DNA of 64,000 bases from positions 407,665-471,664 of the forward strand of contig JAVYOO010000001.1 of the NCBI GenBank assembly GCA_038734275.1, read 5' to 3'. A program made the translations under genes and the position numbers. The notes below the pieces were generated by a model. The model was not told where the DNA came from. It worked only from the letters and a program-made list of their open reading frames with translations, and made no database searches. This DNA is from Archaeoglobaceae archaeon (GTDB taxonomy: Archaea; Halobacteriota; Archaeoglobi; Archaeoglobales; Archaeoglobaceae). How positions within the stretch are numbered: the first letter of the stretch is position 1; every line of letters begins with the position of its first letter. Below, piece by piece: positions 43,878-52,325 of the stretch.

Positions 43878-45204
43878 TTACGGTTTTTCTTACCCAGTCC
43901 ACTACCATTTCAATTCTCTCAAGTGCTGTTCCCAGATAATTTTCAGGTTTGAGCAGTTCAGATAGCTCCTCCTTTTTCAGATATTTCAACACATTTTTAT
44001 CAGCTATGAGCTCTTCAAGCAGAGAGCTTTTGTTGGCATAAGCTCTCATAGAAGCTCTTCTTAGAATTTCGTGAGCTTCCTGCCTATCAACACCTCTTTT
44101 TGTCAACTCGATCATCACCGCCTCACTCAAGTTAAGTCCTTTCTGCGCATCCAAATTCCTTTTTACGTTTTCGAGATCTATTTTAATTCCGGAAATTATC
44201 TTGATAAGCCTTGTTAGAATATGATCTGCCAAAATTGTTGCTTCAAGCAGAGTGATCCTTTCTGCAGAAGAATTTGTTAAATCTCTCTCCTCCCAAAGGA
44301 TTGCAGACTGATGTTGTGGCTCCACAAAACCACGAACTACTCTTGCAAGCCCGCATACATTTTCACTATCTATAGGATTTCTCTTATGCGGCATCGTAGA
44401 ACTCCCTACCTGCTTAGTCTCAAATTTTTCCATTAACTCTGCTACCTCAGCCCTCTGCAAAATTCTTATATTTAACGCGATTTTCTCCAGTGTTGTCGCA
44501 AGATTAGCCAAGAATTCAAGATACTCACAATAAAGATCTCTCGGGATTACCTGGGTTGATATAATGGCTGGCTTTAAGTTCAAAAGTCTCATAACTTCGC
44601 TTTCTATTTCAAAGCCATCCTTACCGAAACTTGCCTGAGTTCCAACCGCTCCACTCATCTTTCCAACGAGAAGCCTTTCTTTCATCTGTTTCAGCCTAAT
44701 ATAATGCCTCGCCATCTCCGAAGCCCACACTGCAAATCTAAAGCCATATGTTGTCGGCAAAGCGGGTTGACCATGAGTTCTGCCAAGGCAAACGACTCCT
44801 TTATATTCAATTGCCATATTGCACAAAATCAAGGCCAGCTTCCTTATTTTTTCCTCAAAAATCAGAATGCTATCCCTTAGCTGGGTCGCGGTTGCTGTGT
44901 CGATTATGTCATTAGAAGTTGCTCCAAAATGAATCCATCTACAATCTGAAACCTCGCTTATTGCCTTTACAAGCGCCATTATATCGTGCCTTATTTCTTC
45001 CTCGATTTCCTTAACCCTCGCAGGTGTTATTTTTAGAGCTTTTTTACGAACACTATCAACTTCTTCGTGGCTAAGATATCCTTTTTTCGCGAGAGCTTTA
45101 AGTAAAGCCATCTCAACCCAGATCATCCTCTTGATCTTACTGTCCTCGCTCCAGATTCTCTTCATCTCTTTTGTTCCATAGCGATACTCAATAGGATGGA
45201 TCAT
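43867..45204 (-). CDS. purB: Adenylosuccinate lyase
   Basis: 445-residue fumarase/aspartase-superfamily enzyme acting twice in purine synthesis. It starts MIHPIEYRYGTKEM and has the signature GSSTMPHKRNP with the catalytic Ser loop, TSNDIIDTA and GRTHGQPALPTTYG. Typical length. The gene begins inside the end of aTrm56 (17-base overlap) and is followed by the fused regulator gene, also overlapping. Confidence 0.96.
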   Translation of the reverse strand: MIHPIEYRYGTKEMKRIWSEDSKIKRMIWVEMALLKALAKKGYLSHEEVDSVRKKALKITPARVKEIEEEIRHDIMALVKAISEVSDCRWIHFGATSNDIIDTATATQLRDSILIFEEKIRKLALILCNMAIEYKGVVCLGRTHGQPALPTTYGFRFAVWASEMARHYIRLKQMKERLLVGKMSGAVGTQASFGKDGFEIESEVMRLLNLKPAIISTQVIPRDLYCEYLEFLANLATTLEKIALNIRILQRAEVAELMEKFETKQVGSSTMPHKRNPIDSENVCGLARVVRGFVEPQHQSAILWEERDLTNSSAERITLLEATILADHILTRLIKIISGIKIDLENVKRNLDAQKGLNLSEAVMIELTKRGVDRQEAHEILRRASMRAYANKSSLLEELIADKNVLKYLKKEELSELLKPENYLGTALERIEMVVDWVRKTVNES

Positions 45205-45724
45205 GATTCGAATAATCGCCTAACTTTAAAACTTTTTTACCCCTCTCACAGGGCACGATTTTTAGCTTTGCATCGGCAAAGCTTATACTAAATGTTAATC
45301 CAAGAACTCTGTCCAAAAAAACGGCCAAGGCAGAAACTTCGCTATGAGGCTGGGTGCCTATGGAAATGTTTAGATCGCACAATTCATAAACTTCTTTTGG
45401 AACTTTTTCCGCTCCGACAACAACAAGCAATCTATCAGCCTTTTTTATTTCCTCAATTTTATCAGGTAATGGAATACCATACATGGTCAAATGGACTTTC
45501 AAACCATCAAAACTTTGAAGCAATTTTTTCCAGTCCGCAATTTCTATAAAAAAGTTTCCTCCCCAAGTCTGAACAACTTTTTTGACACTTTCAAATAGAC
45601 TCTTGTCATATTTTGTAAAATATATCCCTTTCGCCCCTAATGCTCTCGCAGTAAGTGCAACGTGTGTCGAGATTCTCTGATCTCTCCCAAGTCGATGCCC
45701 TAAGCGTAGAACGTAAACTTCCAC
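45188..45724 (-). CDS. tRNA (cytidine-56-2'-O)-methyltransferase aTrm56
   Basis: 178-residue SPOUT-class enzyme specific to archaea. N-terminus VEVYVLRLGHRLGRDQRISTH, then HVALTARALGAKG, and the trefoil-knot region LLVVVGAEKVP and GTQPHSEVSALAVFLDR match aTrm56. The start is a GTG at 45724: a TTTAAATCC box lies about 25 bases upstream, and the open frame beyond it has low-complexity sequence without family likeness. First gene of the operon with purB. Confidence 0.92.
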   Translation of the reverse strand: MEVYVLRLGHRLGRDQRISTHVALTARALGAKGIYFTKYDKSLFESVKKVVQTWGGNFFIEIADWKKLLQSFDGLKVHLTMYGIPLPDKIEEIKKADRLLVVVGAEKVPKEVYELCDLNISIGTQPHSEVSALAVFLDRVLGLTFSISFADAKLKIVPCERGKKVLKLGDYSNHDPSY

Positions 45725-45927
45725 GTAGAGAATTATGAATGGATTTAAAAAATTTAGGTCAGGTTTTCTTGACTCATTCAAGACCCTAAATCGTCTTTTC
45801 AATAAAATGATTAAAAATTTTAGTTTTTCTTGTTTTTGGATAATCTATAATAATTATCTTTATAATAATTATGCTCAATATTATAATTAGAAAAGTTTAA
45901 ATACCATGATTTACCAAATACAATCGA

Positions 45928-47157
45928 ATGATTGAGCTTCATGATGTGATCCAGAAAATACCATTGGCATTAGTTATTCGCGAGGGAGAGAATCTAATTT
46001 ACGCAAATGATGAAGCAAAAAAAATTGGGCTCGATTCACTCGATTTAGCTAATAAGGAGAAAATTGTAGTTGATAAAAAAGTGTATAAATTATTATATAC
46101 AAGATTTAAAAATTACGATTTATTTATCGCTTTTGAATATACTGAAGAGCAAAAACTTTCAGACGCTTTACATGCCTACGAGCGATTTTTCAAAAGCGGT
46201 AAAGACTTCTTCTTTATACTTGATGAAAAAGGCAGATTTTTAGATGTAAACCAGACCTATGAAGTTGTTGGATACCATAGAGAAGAGCTTTTAGGGAAGA
46301 CCTCGAGAATAATATCCTTTGATGATCAAATAGAGACACTCAGAGAGAACTTTAGGAGAGTCTTGAGCGGGGAAACTGTTAGATTTATCTTCAAAGCCAG
46401 AACTGCAACTGGAGAAGCAAAATTCATTGAAGTTCTTGAATGGCCAAGAATTGTCGACGGAAAAATTATTGGTAGTGAAGGTGTTGCGAGAGACATAACC
46501 GAGAGATTCTTACTTCAACAGCAATTAGAAAAAATGAATAGGGCTTTGCAGATTTTGACACAGGTAAATCAGCAGATTTTCAAAGAGAGGGACGAATACG
46601 CTTTACTCCAAAAAATATGGAGCATTTTAAAGAGTTATGGTATTAGATCATATATATGGATAAACAAACAAAATAAATTCGTCGATGCAATTCCGAATGC
46701 CTCTGAGTGTCCTGCTTTCAAAAATCCGGAATTGAGATACGAAACGTGCAATTGTGAGAGATCCAAAGGTAAGAGTCTTATAATTCCACTTACACATGAA
46801 AACAGAATTCTCGGACTTTTAGCTTTATGCTCAATTGGAGATTTAGACGAAAACGAATTAAAAGTTTTTCTTCAGCTTGGAGGAGACATTGGGCTCGGTC
46901 TTGAGCACTACAATGCAGACGTAGAGAGAAAAATAATGTGGAACGTAATTTCAGAGAATTTGAAACATTTTGAGAATTTGGCGGATAAACTCAGAAACCC
47001 AATAGCCATTGCTTTGGGATATTTAGAAATACTCAACGAGGTTGGAACCGAAAAAGCCCTAAATGAGATCAAAAATCAACTTAATAGGATGATAGAAACA
47101 ATAGAAGAACTCAGACGTCAGGAGACCATTACCTTCCTGATAACAAAAAAGAAGTAA
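45928..47157 (+). CDS. PAS-GAF sensor protein with degenerate histidine-kinase H-box
   Basis: 409-residue cytoplasmic sensor. A short PAS-like region (1-70), a PAS domain (about 85-195, ending in GVARDITER), a coiled segment, a GAF-like domain (205-330) holding Cys261, Cys274 and Cys276, and a C-terminal dimerisation-like helix pair with ADKLRNPIAIALGYLEI. In real kinases the H-box reads HELRNP; here the His position is Asp353, and no ATPase domain follows. It cannot be a normal histidine kinase. AAGTTTAAATACC lies about 27 bases before the ATG. A CheY-like receiver is encoded 1.1 kb away. Confidence 0.82.
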   Translation: MIELHDVIQKIPLALVIREGENLIYANDEAKKIGLDSLDLANKEKIVVDKKVYKLLYTRFKNYDLFIAFEYTEEQKLSDALHAYERFFKSGKDFFFILDEKGRFLDVNQTYEVVGYHREELLGKTSRIISFDDQIETLRENFRRVLSGETVRFIFKARTATGEAKFIEVLEWPRIVDGKIIGSEGVARDITERFLLQQQLEKMNRALQILTQVNQQIFKERDEYALLQKIWSILKSYGIRSYIWINKQNKFVDAIPNASECPAFKNPELRYETCNCERSKGKSLIIPLTHENRILGLLALCSIGDLDENELKVFLQLGGDIGLGLEHYNADVERKIMWNVISENLKHFENLADKLRNPIAIALGYLEILNEVGTEKALNEIKNQLNRMIETIEELRRQETITFLITKKK

Positions 47158-47166
47158 AAAGCAGAA

Positions 47167-47673
47167 TCACGACTTTATATAAACTGTTGCAGTCTTTGGA
47201 GCTTTTCCTCCCTTTATGAAGTGGTAGTGGGCATAGGTCATAACTTCCGCATCGCTCAACACTTCAGCATCAACAAGCTCGCCAATGAAAAGCGTATGAG
47301 TTCCAACGTCACACTCTCCTTTTACTTCTGCTTCTAAGATTGCTACAGAATGGTCCAAGACAAGCGGGACTCCAGTTTTACCAATTTTAAATTTCACGTT
47401 CTCAAATTTGTTTACTTCTCTGCTACTTTTGAATCCAAATTTTCCTATAAACTGCATTGGCGTCTCCTTTTCAAGGACACTAACTCCAAATACTTTACTG
47501 CTTTTTACAAACTCATGAGTTGCATTTTTCTTGTTGAGGCAAACAGCAATTTTTGGCGGTTCAGAAGTCACTTGAAACACCGTGTTGGCTATTTGGCCTG
47601 CATAGCTATTCTCTTTTACAGAACTCACGATGTAGAGCCCGTAACTTATCTTGTATAAGGCAGATAAATTCAT
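47167..47673 (-). CDS. Ferric reductase / flavin reductase-domain protein (FeR-like)
   Basis: 168-residue FMN-binding split-barrel protein. Length and pattern (ALYKISYGLYIVSS, GQIANTVFQVTS, GVSVLEKETPMQFIGKFGFK, ECDVGTHTLFIGE) closely resemble the A. fulgidus ferric reductase FeR as I recall it, an NAD(P)H-dependent flavoenzyme that reduces Fe(III) chelates. Its ATG overlaps the ferritin stop by four bases, so the two are made together. This suggests reductive release of iron from ferritin, or iron handling under oxidative stress. A general flavoredoxin role is the alternative. Confidence 0.85.
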   Translation of the reverse strand: MNLSALYKISYGLYIVSSVKENSYAGQIANTVFQVTSEPPKIAVCLNKKNATHEFVKSSKVFGVSVLEKETPMQFIGKFGFKSSREVNKFENVKFKIGKTGVPLVLDHSVAILEAEVKGECDVGTHTLFIGELVDAEVLSDAEVMTYAHYHFIKGGKAPKTATVYIKS

Positions 47674-48179
47674 TCACTATCACCAAACTTTCTCTTTGCA
47701 AGTTCGTTATCTATTAAAAACAGGATCCTTCCATCATCTCCCGCAAGCTTCAGTTTTCCGACTATTTCCGCAAAGCTTTCTTCTTCCTCAACCTGCTCTT
47801 TAACGAACCACTGAAGCATGTTGAACGTTGCATGGTCCTTTTCAGCGATTGAAAGTTCGACCAGATCGCTTATCAGCTTTGTTACCTTCTTCTCATGCTC
47901 AAGACCGAACTCGAAAGCGTTGAGAGGAGAGCTCCAGTTTTTGGGTGGTTCCTCTATTGCATAAAGCTCTATTCTACCACCTCTGCTCGCAATGTAATCG
48001 AAGAACTTCATCGCATGCAAAAGTTCTTCCTGCCACTGCACCTTCATCCAGTTAGCAAATCCCCTAAAGCCCAAAGACTCAAAGTATGCTGACATCGAAA
48101 GGTATAGATAGGCAGAATAAATCTCCCTATTCAGTTGTTGGTTTAACGCTTTAACCATTTTTTCCCCTATAACAGCCAT
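47670..48179 (-). CDS. Ferritin
   Basis: 169-residue four-helix iron-storage protein. Ferroxidase ligands are visible: Glu19, the E-x-x-H pair Glu52 and His55 (EELLHAM), and later Glu residues in EEEESFAEI. Start behind GGTGAG. An 8-base inverted repeat (TTAAATTA and TAATTTAA) lies 16-39 bases upstream over the TATA region and could bind an iron-dependent repressor. The downstream gene is the FeR-like reductase. No bacterial-type haem-binding Met is evident. Confidence 0.95.
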   Translation of the reverse strand: MAVIGEKMVKALNQQLNREIYSAYLYLSMSAYFESLGFRGFANWMKVQWQEELLHAMKFFDYIASRGGRIELYAIEEPPKNWSSPLNAFEFGLEHEKKVTKLISDLVELSIAEKDHATFNMLQWFVKEQVEEEESFAEIVGKLKLAGDDGRILFLIDNELAKRKFGDSE

Positions 48180-48194
48180 TTTCTCTCACCATAC

Positions 48195-48218
48195 TTAAAT
48201 TATCTTTTTTTAATTTAA
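48195..48218. promoter_or_regulatory. Inverted repeat over ferritin promoter
   Basis: Perfect 8-base arms (TTAAATTA, TAATTTAA) separated by 8 bases, covering the AT-rich TATA/BRE region of the ferritin gene. A DtxR-family (MDR1-like) metal regulator is a plausible binder, but AT-rich sequence can form such repeats by chance. Confidence 0.35.
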
Positions 48219-48291
48219 ATTTTTCTGGGTATTTGATATTCAGAGATAAGGGAGGTTGAACACCAAAAATAAAGACAAAATCTATTAGGAA

Positions 48292-48657
48292 TTAAACTAA
48301 AGATTTAGCAGTAAAACTTTCTATTTTTTCTTTCAGGCTTTTTCTTGTGAAAGGTTTGTTTATTATATCTTTGGCTCCTGCATTAATTAATTCGTTACCT
48401 CTGGTTCTTGAAAAAGCGGTTAACCCAATAACAACCGCATTGGGGTTTATTTTTAAAATCTCTTTTGTTGCCTCAACGCCATCCATATCGGGCATGCTTA
48501 TATCCATCAGAACTATATCCGGTCTTAGGTTCTTGTAAAGAATAATTGCTTCTTTTCCATTTGACGCTTCGATTACCTCGTATTCTTTTAGCATTATCCT
48601 AACTATTTCCCGTATATTGGGATCGTCGTCTATAACCAAAATCTTCGTGCTCATCAT
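48292..48657 (-). CDS. CheY-like response-regulator receiver domain
   Basis: 121 residues, a stand-alone receiver. The acidic pocket (Asp10-Asp12), phosphoacceptor Asp52 in VLMDISMPDMDG, Thr80 and Lys101 are all present, so it should accept a phosphoryl group. There is no output domain. It may link to chemotaxis or to one of the many archaeal sensor kinases; the nearest sensor in the window (45928) seems to lack kinase activity. Two consecutive ATGs begin the gene. Confidence 0.92.
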   Translation of the reverse strand: MMSTKILVIDDDPNIREIVRIMLKEYEVIEASNGKEAIILYKNLRPDIVLMDISMPDMDGVEATKEILKINPNAVVIGLTAFSRTRGNELINAGAKDIINKPFTRKSLKEKIESFTAKSLV

Positions 48658-48717
48658 TACAATGTGTTAATCATAACTAATAAAGTTTTTGCTTATTAAG
48701 CATTGGTTATATTAACT

Positions 48718-49896
48718 TCACCCCTCCCTTACTTCGCTCTGAAGTGTCTCTTTTCCTCTTATATAAACCTCTTTCGGAAAGATTGCTTTAAAACCATTAT
48801 AAGGTGTCCAGCCACAAATGGAGTGCAAATTATCAGATTTTATCTCCTCCTCGCAGTCAAGATCAAAAATGGCAAAGTTTGCAAATTTACCCACTTCTAT
48901 TTCTCCATAATCTTTAAAGCCAAAAATATTGGCCGGGTTTATGGCAATTTTATCTATCAAATCCTTAAAAGTGATAAGACCTCTTTTGGCAAGATAGACA
49001 AAAATTGGATAAGTAGTCTCAACTCCCGGAAATCCTGAAGCACCCATCTTTTTGTCATCAATTGTGTGAGGAGCATGGTCAGAAGCAAGAATATGAATCT
49101 TCGAGAAATTTTTTAAAAGCCATTCAGCATCACTTTTTTGCCGTAAAGGTGGATTTACATTAATTAGCTCGCGAAGTCTGCTATAGTCCTCTATGCTAAG
49201 AAGCAAATGATGAGGGGCTACTTCAAAGCTACCTCTCCGAACTTTTTCTACCGCTTCTCGAGTTGATAAATGGCAGAAGTGAAACTCCCCTATTTTCTCG
49301 CATTCCTCTATTGCTATCACTTCAGCCTCCTTTTTTCTGAAAAGAAAATTCGGGTTGCCACTTTCTACAAATCTTGGATCTTCAGCGTGGATCGTTATCT
49401 TCGTGTTTATCTTTGAAATCTTTTTCAAAGTTTCATAGCTTATCTCAAGTTCTTTATCGCTGTGCTGAAGAAAAACCTCTCCAATCGCAGGTAAAAAGTA
49501 TTTTTCCCTTATTTTTTCTACTATCTCTTTAATTCTTTCCACGTTGGCATTAGTAAGAGCCAGATTTAGCGCATAATCTACATAACTGTCTCTCTTTGCA
49601 ATCTCCATTCTTCTGAAATATATCTCGGGATTATCCACAACTGGCTTTGTGTTTGGCTGATCCACAACAAGGCAAATGCCACCATGCAGTGCAGAAAGGC
49701 TTCCACTCTCTATCGTTTCCTTTCTTTTCTCTTCAAAGTCTCTGAAATGAACGTGCACATCGATTCCAGCAGGCAAAATTATCCCATCAACTTTTTTACC
49801 CTTTACAAGCTTACCTATTCTTTTAATTCTCCCATTTTCGACCTCTATTCCCGCTTCAACGAATTCTCCTCTGTAAAATATTTTCCCGTAGATCAT
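48718..49896 (-). CDS. pyrC: Dihydroorotase
   Basis: 392-residue amidohydrolase of pyrimidine synthesis. Metal motif DVHVHFRDFEEKRKET near residues 46-61 with the conserved HxH, later His residues (ITIHAEDP, FHFCHLST) and the Asp motif ASDHAPHT. It lies downstream of the CinA-like and argG genes with four-base overlaps, forming argG-cinA-pyrC, an operon that links arginine and pyrimidine synthesis. Allantoinase-type relatives are excluded by context rather than by sequence alone. Confidence 0.93.
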   Translation of the reverse strand: MIYGKIFYRGEFVEAGIEVENGRIKRIGKLVKGKKVDGIILPAGIDVHVHFRDFEEKRKETIESGSLSALHGGICLVVDQPNTKPVVDNPEIYFRRMEIAKRDSYVDYALNLALTNANVERIKEIVEKIREKYFLPAIGEVFLQHSDKELEISYETLKKISKINTKITIHAEDPRFVESGNPNFLFRKKEAEVIAIEECEKIGEFHFCHLSTREAVEKVRRGSFEVAPHHLLLSIEDYSRLRELINVNPPLRQKSDAEWLLKNFSKIHILASDHAPHTIDDKKMGASGFPGVETTYPIFVYLAKRGLITFKDLIDKIAINPANIFGFKDYGEIEVGKFANFAIFDLDCEEEIKSDNLHSICGWTPYNGFKAIFPKEVYIRGKETLQSEVREG

Positions 49897-50591
49897 GTTT
49901 GCTCGCTTTGCTTCTTTAAAAGCTCCCTAAATTTTTCAACAGCCATTCTAACCCGATCCTTGTTTTTTCCAGAAAATTTAACGATTACATAGCCAAACTT
50001 TGGGTATGAGCCGATTTGAACATCGGGAAACTCGCTAACAACCCTGTTCAACTCATCAAGAATTCTAACCTCATACCCATCAACTCTTACCTGATCTTCG
50101 AAGTATTCAAGCTTCTCGAATTTCTTCAAGATCTTCTCGAAGGTATTTTTCATCTCCTCTGGAACTCCGGGCATTACAGCGATGTTTTCTACGATGTAAG
50201 CGGGAGCAGCTCCAACATCATTCCAGATTATCTCAGCACCTTCTGGAACTGAGGAGATCTTCTTGATAGCAAATTCGTTATCGCTAATGCTCTTAAGATA
50301 ATCGTAAACTTCCTTGTTCACTAAAAGATTCCTTTTTAGAGCTTTAGCTATTCCTTCGTTAGTAACATCGTCGTGCGTCGCTCCAAGCCCACCAGTAACC
50401 AAAACAAAATCATAAAACTGCGAAGCTTTTTTCACTTCATCAGCTATCTCCTCAACGTCATCGGGAATAACTATAATCCTCTTAACCTCATGCCCGAGCT
50501 CGGTGAGCTTCTTTGCAATATAAGAAGCGTTCGTATTAACTGTATCTCCTTTCAGCAGTTCATTGCCAACGCTTATTATTGCGAATTTCAT
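49893..50591 (-). CDS. CinA-like molybdopterin-binding-fold protein
   Basis: 232-residue protein with the MoCF/CinA N-terminal domain: [39 protein letters not shown] and MPGVPEEM. The C-terminal deamidase domain of bacterial CinA is absent. Family members include ADP-ribose or NAD-related pyrophosphatases and proteins of unknown function. It overlaps both argG and pyrC by four bases, so it is co-translated with them, but its link to these pathways is unclear. Confidence 0.87.
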   Translation of the reverse strand: MKFAIISVGNELLKGDTVNTNASYIAKKLTELGHEVKRIIVIPDDVEEIADEVKKASQFYDFVLVTGGLGATHDDVTNEGIAKALKRNLLVNKEVYDYLKSISDNEFAIKKISSVPEGAEIIWNDVGAAPAYIVENIAVMPGVPEEMKNTFEKILKKFEKLEYFEDQVRVDGYEVRILDELNRVVSEFPDVQIGSYPKFGYVIVKFSGKNKDRVRMAVEKFRELLKKQSEQT

Positions 50592-51769
50592 AACTTTTCC
50601 CTTTTAAGCCTCTGATACATCCTGCCCTGCAAGCCATGGAAGACTACAAAGCCTTCTGCAAGCCTCTGATCAATTGCCCTTGTGTCAAACGATACCAGCT
50701 CCTCTGAATAAAGAGCAAATTCAGAATACCTTGCAATAGGCATCACGGATCCTTTATAAAGCCTCAGTTTCACCCATCCAGTCACTCTTTCCTGTGTTTT
50801 GTCGATGAACGCGTTTAAAGCTTCAAACAAAGGCTCGTTTGTAAGTCCATAGTAGACAAGCTCCGCCCATTCCTCTTCAACGATCTTCTTAAACTTAAGC
50901 TCTCTTCTGCTCAAAACGAGCTTTTCAAGGTCTTTATGGGCTGTAATCAGTATTGTAGCTGCGGGATGCTCATAATTCTCTCTCGCCTTAAGCCCGAGCA
51001 CTCTGTCCTCGATCATGTCAGTTCTGCCAACTCCATGCTTTCCACCGATTTCGTTTAGAAGCTTAACAAGCTCAAAGCCATCGAGTCTTTTATCGTTTAC
51101 CGCTACGGGAATCCCTTTCTCGAAATCTATTTTAATTATCTCTGGCTTTTCCTGCGCCTTTTCTGGAGACTTAGTCCATTCATAGATATCTTCAGGCGGG
51201 ACAAAAGTTGGATCCTCAAGCTTTCCACCTTCAATGCTTCTGCTCCATAGATTTTCGTCAACACTGAAAGGCTTTTCCTTCGTTGCGGGCACTTCGATTC
51301 CATGCTGTTTTGCATAATCGATTTCCCATTCTCTCGTCAAATTAAGCTCCCTAACTGGAGCGATGACCTTGAAGTTATACTGTCTGAACACATTCTCAAA
51401 TCTGAGCTGATCATTCCCCTTTCCTGTGCACCCATGGGCTACCGCATCTGCCTTTTCCTTTAACGCAATCTCAGCGACTTTTTCAGCAATGATCGGTCTT
51501 GCAATTGCGGTTCCAAGCACATAGCCCTCATAGTCTCCATTTGCCTTTATGAGGCGATAGATTGCCTCAATGAACTCCTTTTTTGCATCAACAGTGTAAT
51601 GTTTATCCGCATATTTCTTTCCTCTCTCTTCTGCCCTTCTTAGTTCTGATTCGGGCAATCCAATGTCAACAGTAGTGGTAATAACTTCGTCAAAGCCATA
51701 TTTTTCTCTGAGAAGAAAAATGCATACCGTCGTGTCGAGCCCACCAGAGTAAGCAAGAACGACTTTCAT
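50588..51769 (-). CDS. argG: Argininosuccinate synthase
   Basis: 393-residue ATP-dependent ligase of arginine synthesis. The N-terminal ATP loop [23 protein letters not shown] and the citrulline/aspartate-binding [14 protein letters not shown] are clear. A TATA box (CTTATATATCTCG on this strand) lies about 27 bases upstream of the ATG, indicating a leaderless start for the argG-cinA-pyrC operon. Divergent from tatA. Confidence 0.96.
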   Translation of the reverse strand: MKVVLAYSGGLDTTVCIFLLREKYGFDEVITTTVDIGLPESELRRAEERGKKYADKHYTVDAKKEFIEAIYRLIKANGDYEGYVLGTAIARPIIAEKVAEIALKEKADAVAHGCTGKGNDQLRFENVFRQYNFKVIAPVRELNLTREWEIDYAKQHGIEVPATKEKPFSVDENLWSRSIEGGKLEDPTFVPPEDIYEWTKSPEKAQEKPEIIKIDFEKGIPVAVNDKRLDGFELVKLLNEIGGKHGVGRTDMIEDRVLGLKARENYEHPAATILITAHKDLEKLVLSRRELKFKKIVEEEWAELVYYGLTNEPLFEALNAFIDKTQERVTGWVKLRLYKGSVMPIARYSEFALYSEELVSFDTRAIDQRLAEGFVVFHGLQGRMYQRLKREKL

Positions 51770-51860
51770 GAAGTTGATTTAGGCTTCGAGATATATAAGC
51801 TTGTGAGATTGCTACAGATTAAGAGAAAAATTTTTTTACCCCTATATACAAATCGAAGCG

Positions 51861-52172
51861 ATGGAAATAGCAAAGATGTTTATTGGAACTCAGGAGCTCA
51901 TACTGATCATAGTGGTTGTTCTTCTGCTATTTGGAGCAAGTAAAATACCCGAACTTGCAAGAAATCTTGGAAGAGGAGTTGCAGAGTTTAAGAAAGCTCA
52001 GAGAGAAGCTGAAATCGAGTTAAGAGAGCTCGAGAAAGATATTAAGACATCAAAAGAAGAAAAGAGAAAGAAACTCGAAAAAATTGCCAGAGATCTTGGA
52101 ATAAATCCAGAAGGTAAAAGTGATGAGGAATTGCTTGATGAAATAAACAAAGCTCTGGCGAAGAAATCGTAA
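51861..52172 (+). CDS. tatA: Twin-arginine translocase TatA/E-type protein
   Basis: 103 residues: one N-terminal membrane helix (about 10-24), the FG hinge (Phe24-Gly25), an amphipathic helix with ARNLGRGVAEFKKA, and a long charged coiled-coil tail. This is the classical TatA layout, forming the pore for folded exported proteins. The last 40 residues resemble a short helical Lys/Glu domain seen in some archaeal TatA. Leaderless start is likely (TTTTTTTACC about 27 bases upstream). tatC is not in the window. Confidence 0.92.
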   Translation: MEIAKMFIGTQELILIIVVVLLLFGASKIPELARNLGRGVAEFKKAQREAEIELRELEKDIKTSKEEKRKKLEKIARDLGINPEGKSDEELLDEINKALAKKS

Positions 52173-52214
52173 AAACATTAAAATTTCTTTACGGGCTTTT
52201 AACCTCAAGAATAA

Positions 52215-52285
52215 AGCCAGGGCCCGGATTTGAACCGGGGTCAGCGGATCTGCAGTCCGCCGCATAGCCTCTCTGCCACCCTGGC
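52215..52285 (-). tRNA. tRNA-Cys (GCA)
   Basis: 71-base cloverleaf on the minus strand. Acceptor GCCAGGG pairs with CCCTGGC, anticodon stem GCGGA/TCCGC encloses the loop CTGCAGA with anticodon GCA, and the T arm is CCCGG-TTCAAAT-CCGGG. The discriminator base is U, as expected for tRNA-Cys. CCA is not encoded and no intron is seen. A TTTTTTTAAG box lies about 25-30 bases upstream. Confidence 0.95.
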
Positions 52286-52325
52286 TTAAAGTTTGTTGAC
52301 TTCATACTTAAAAAAATTTTGGTTT

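Noticed and set aside
45803..45927. AT-rich repeats (ATAATTAT twice, with palindromic character) before the PAS/GAF gene
   Set aside because: Such short palindromes are expected in AT-only sequence; only the TATA box AAGTTTAAATACC is supported by position.
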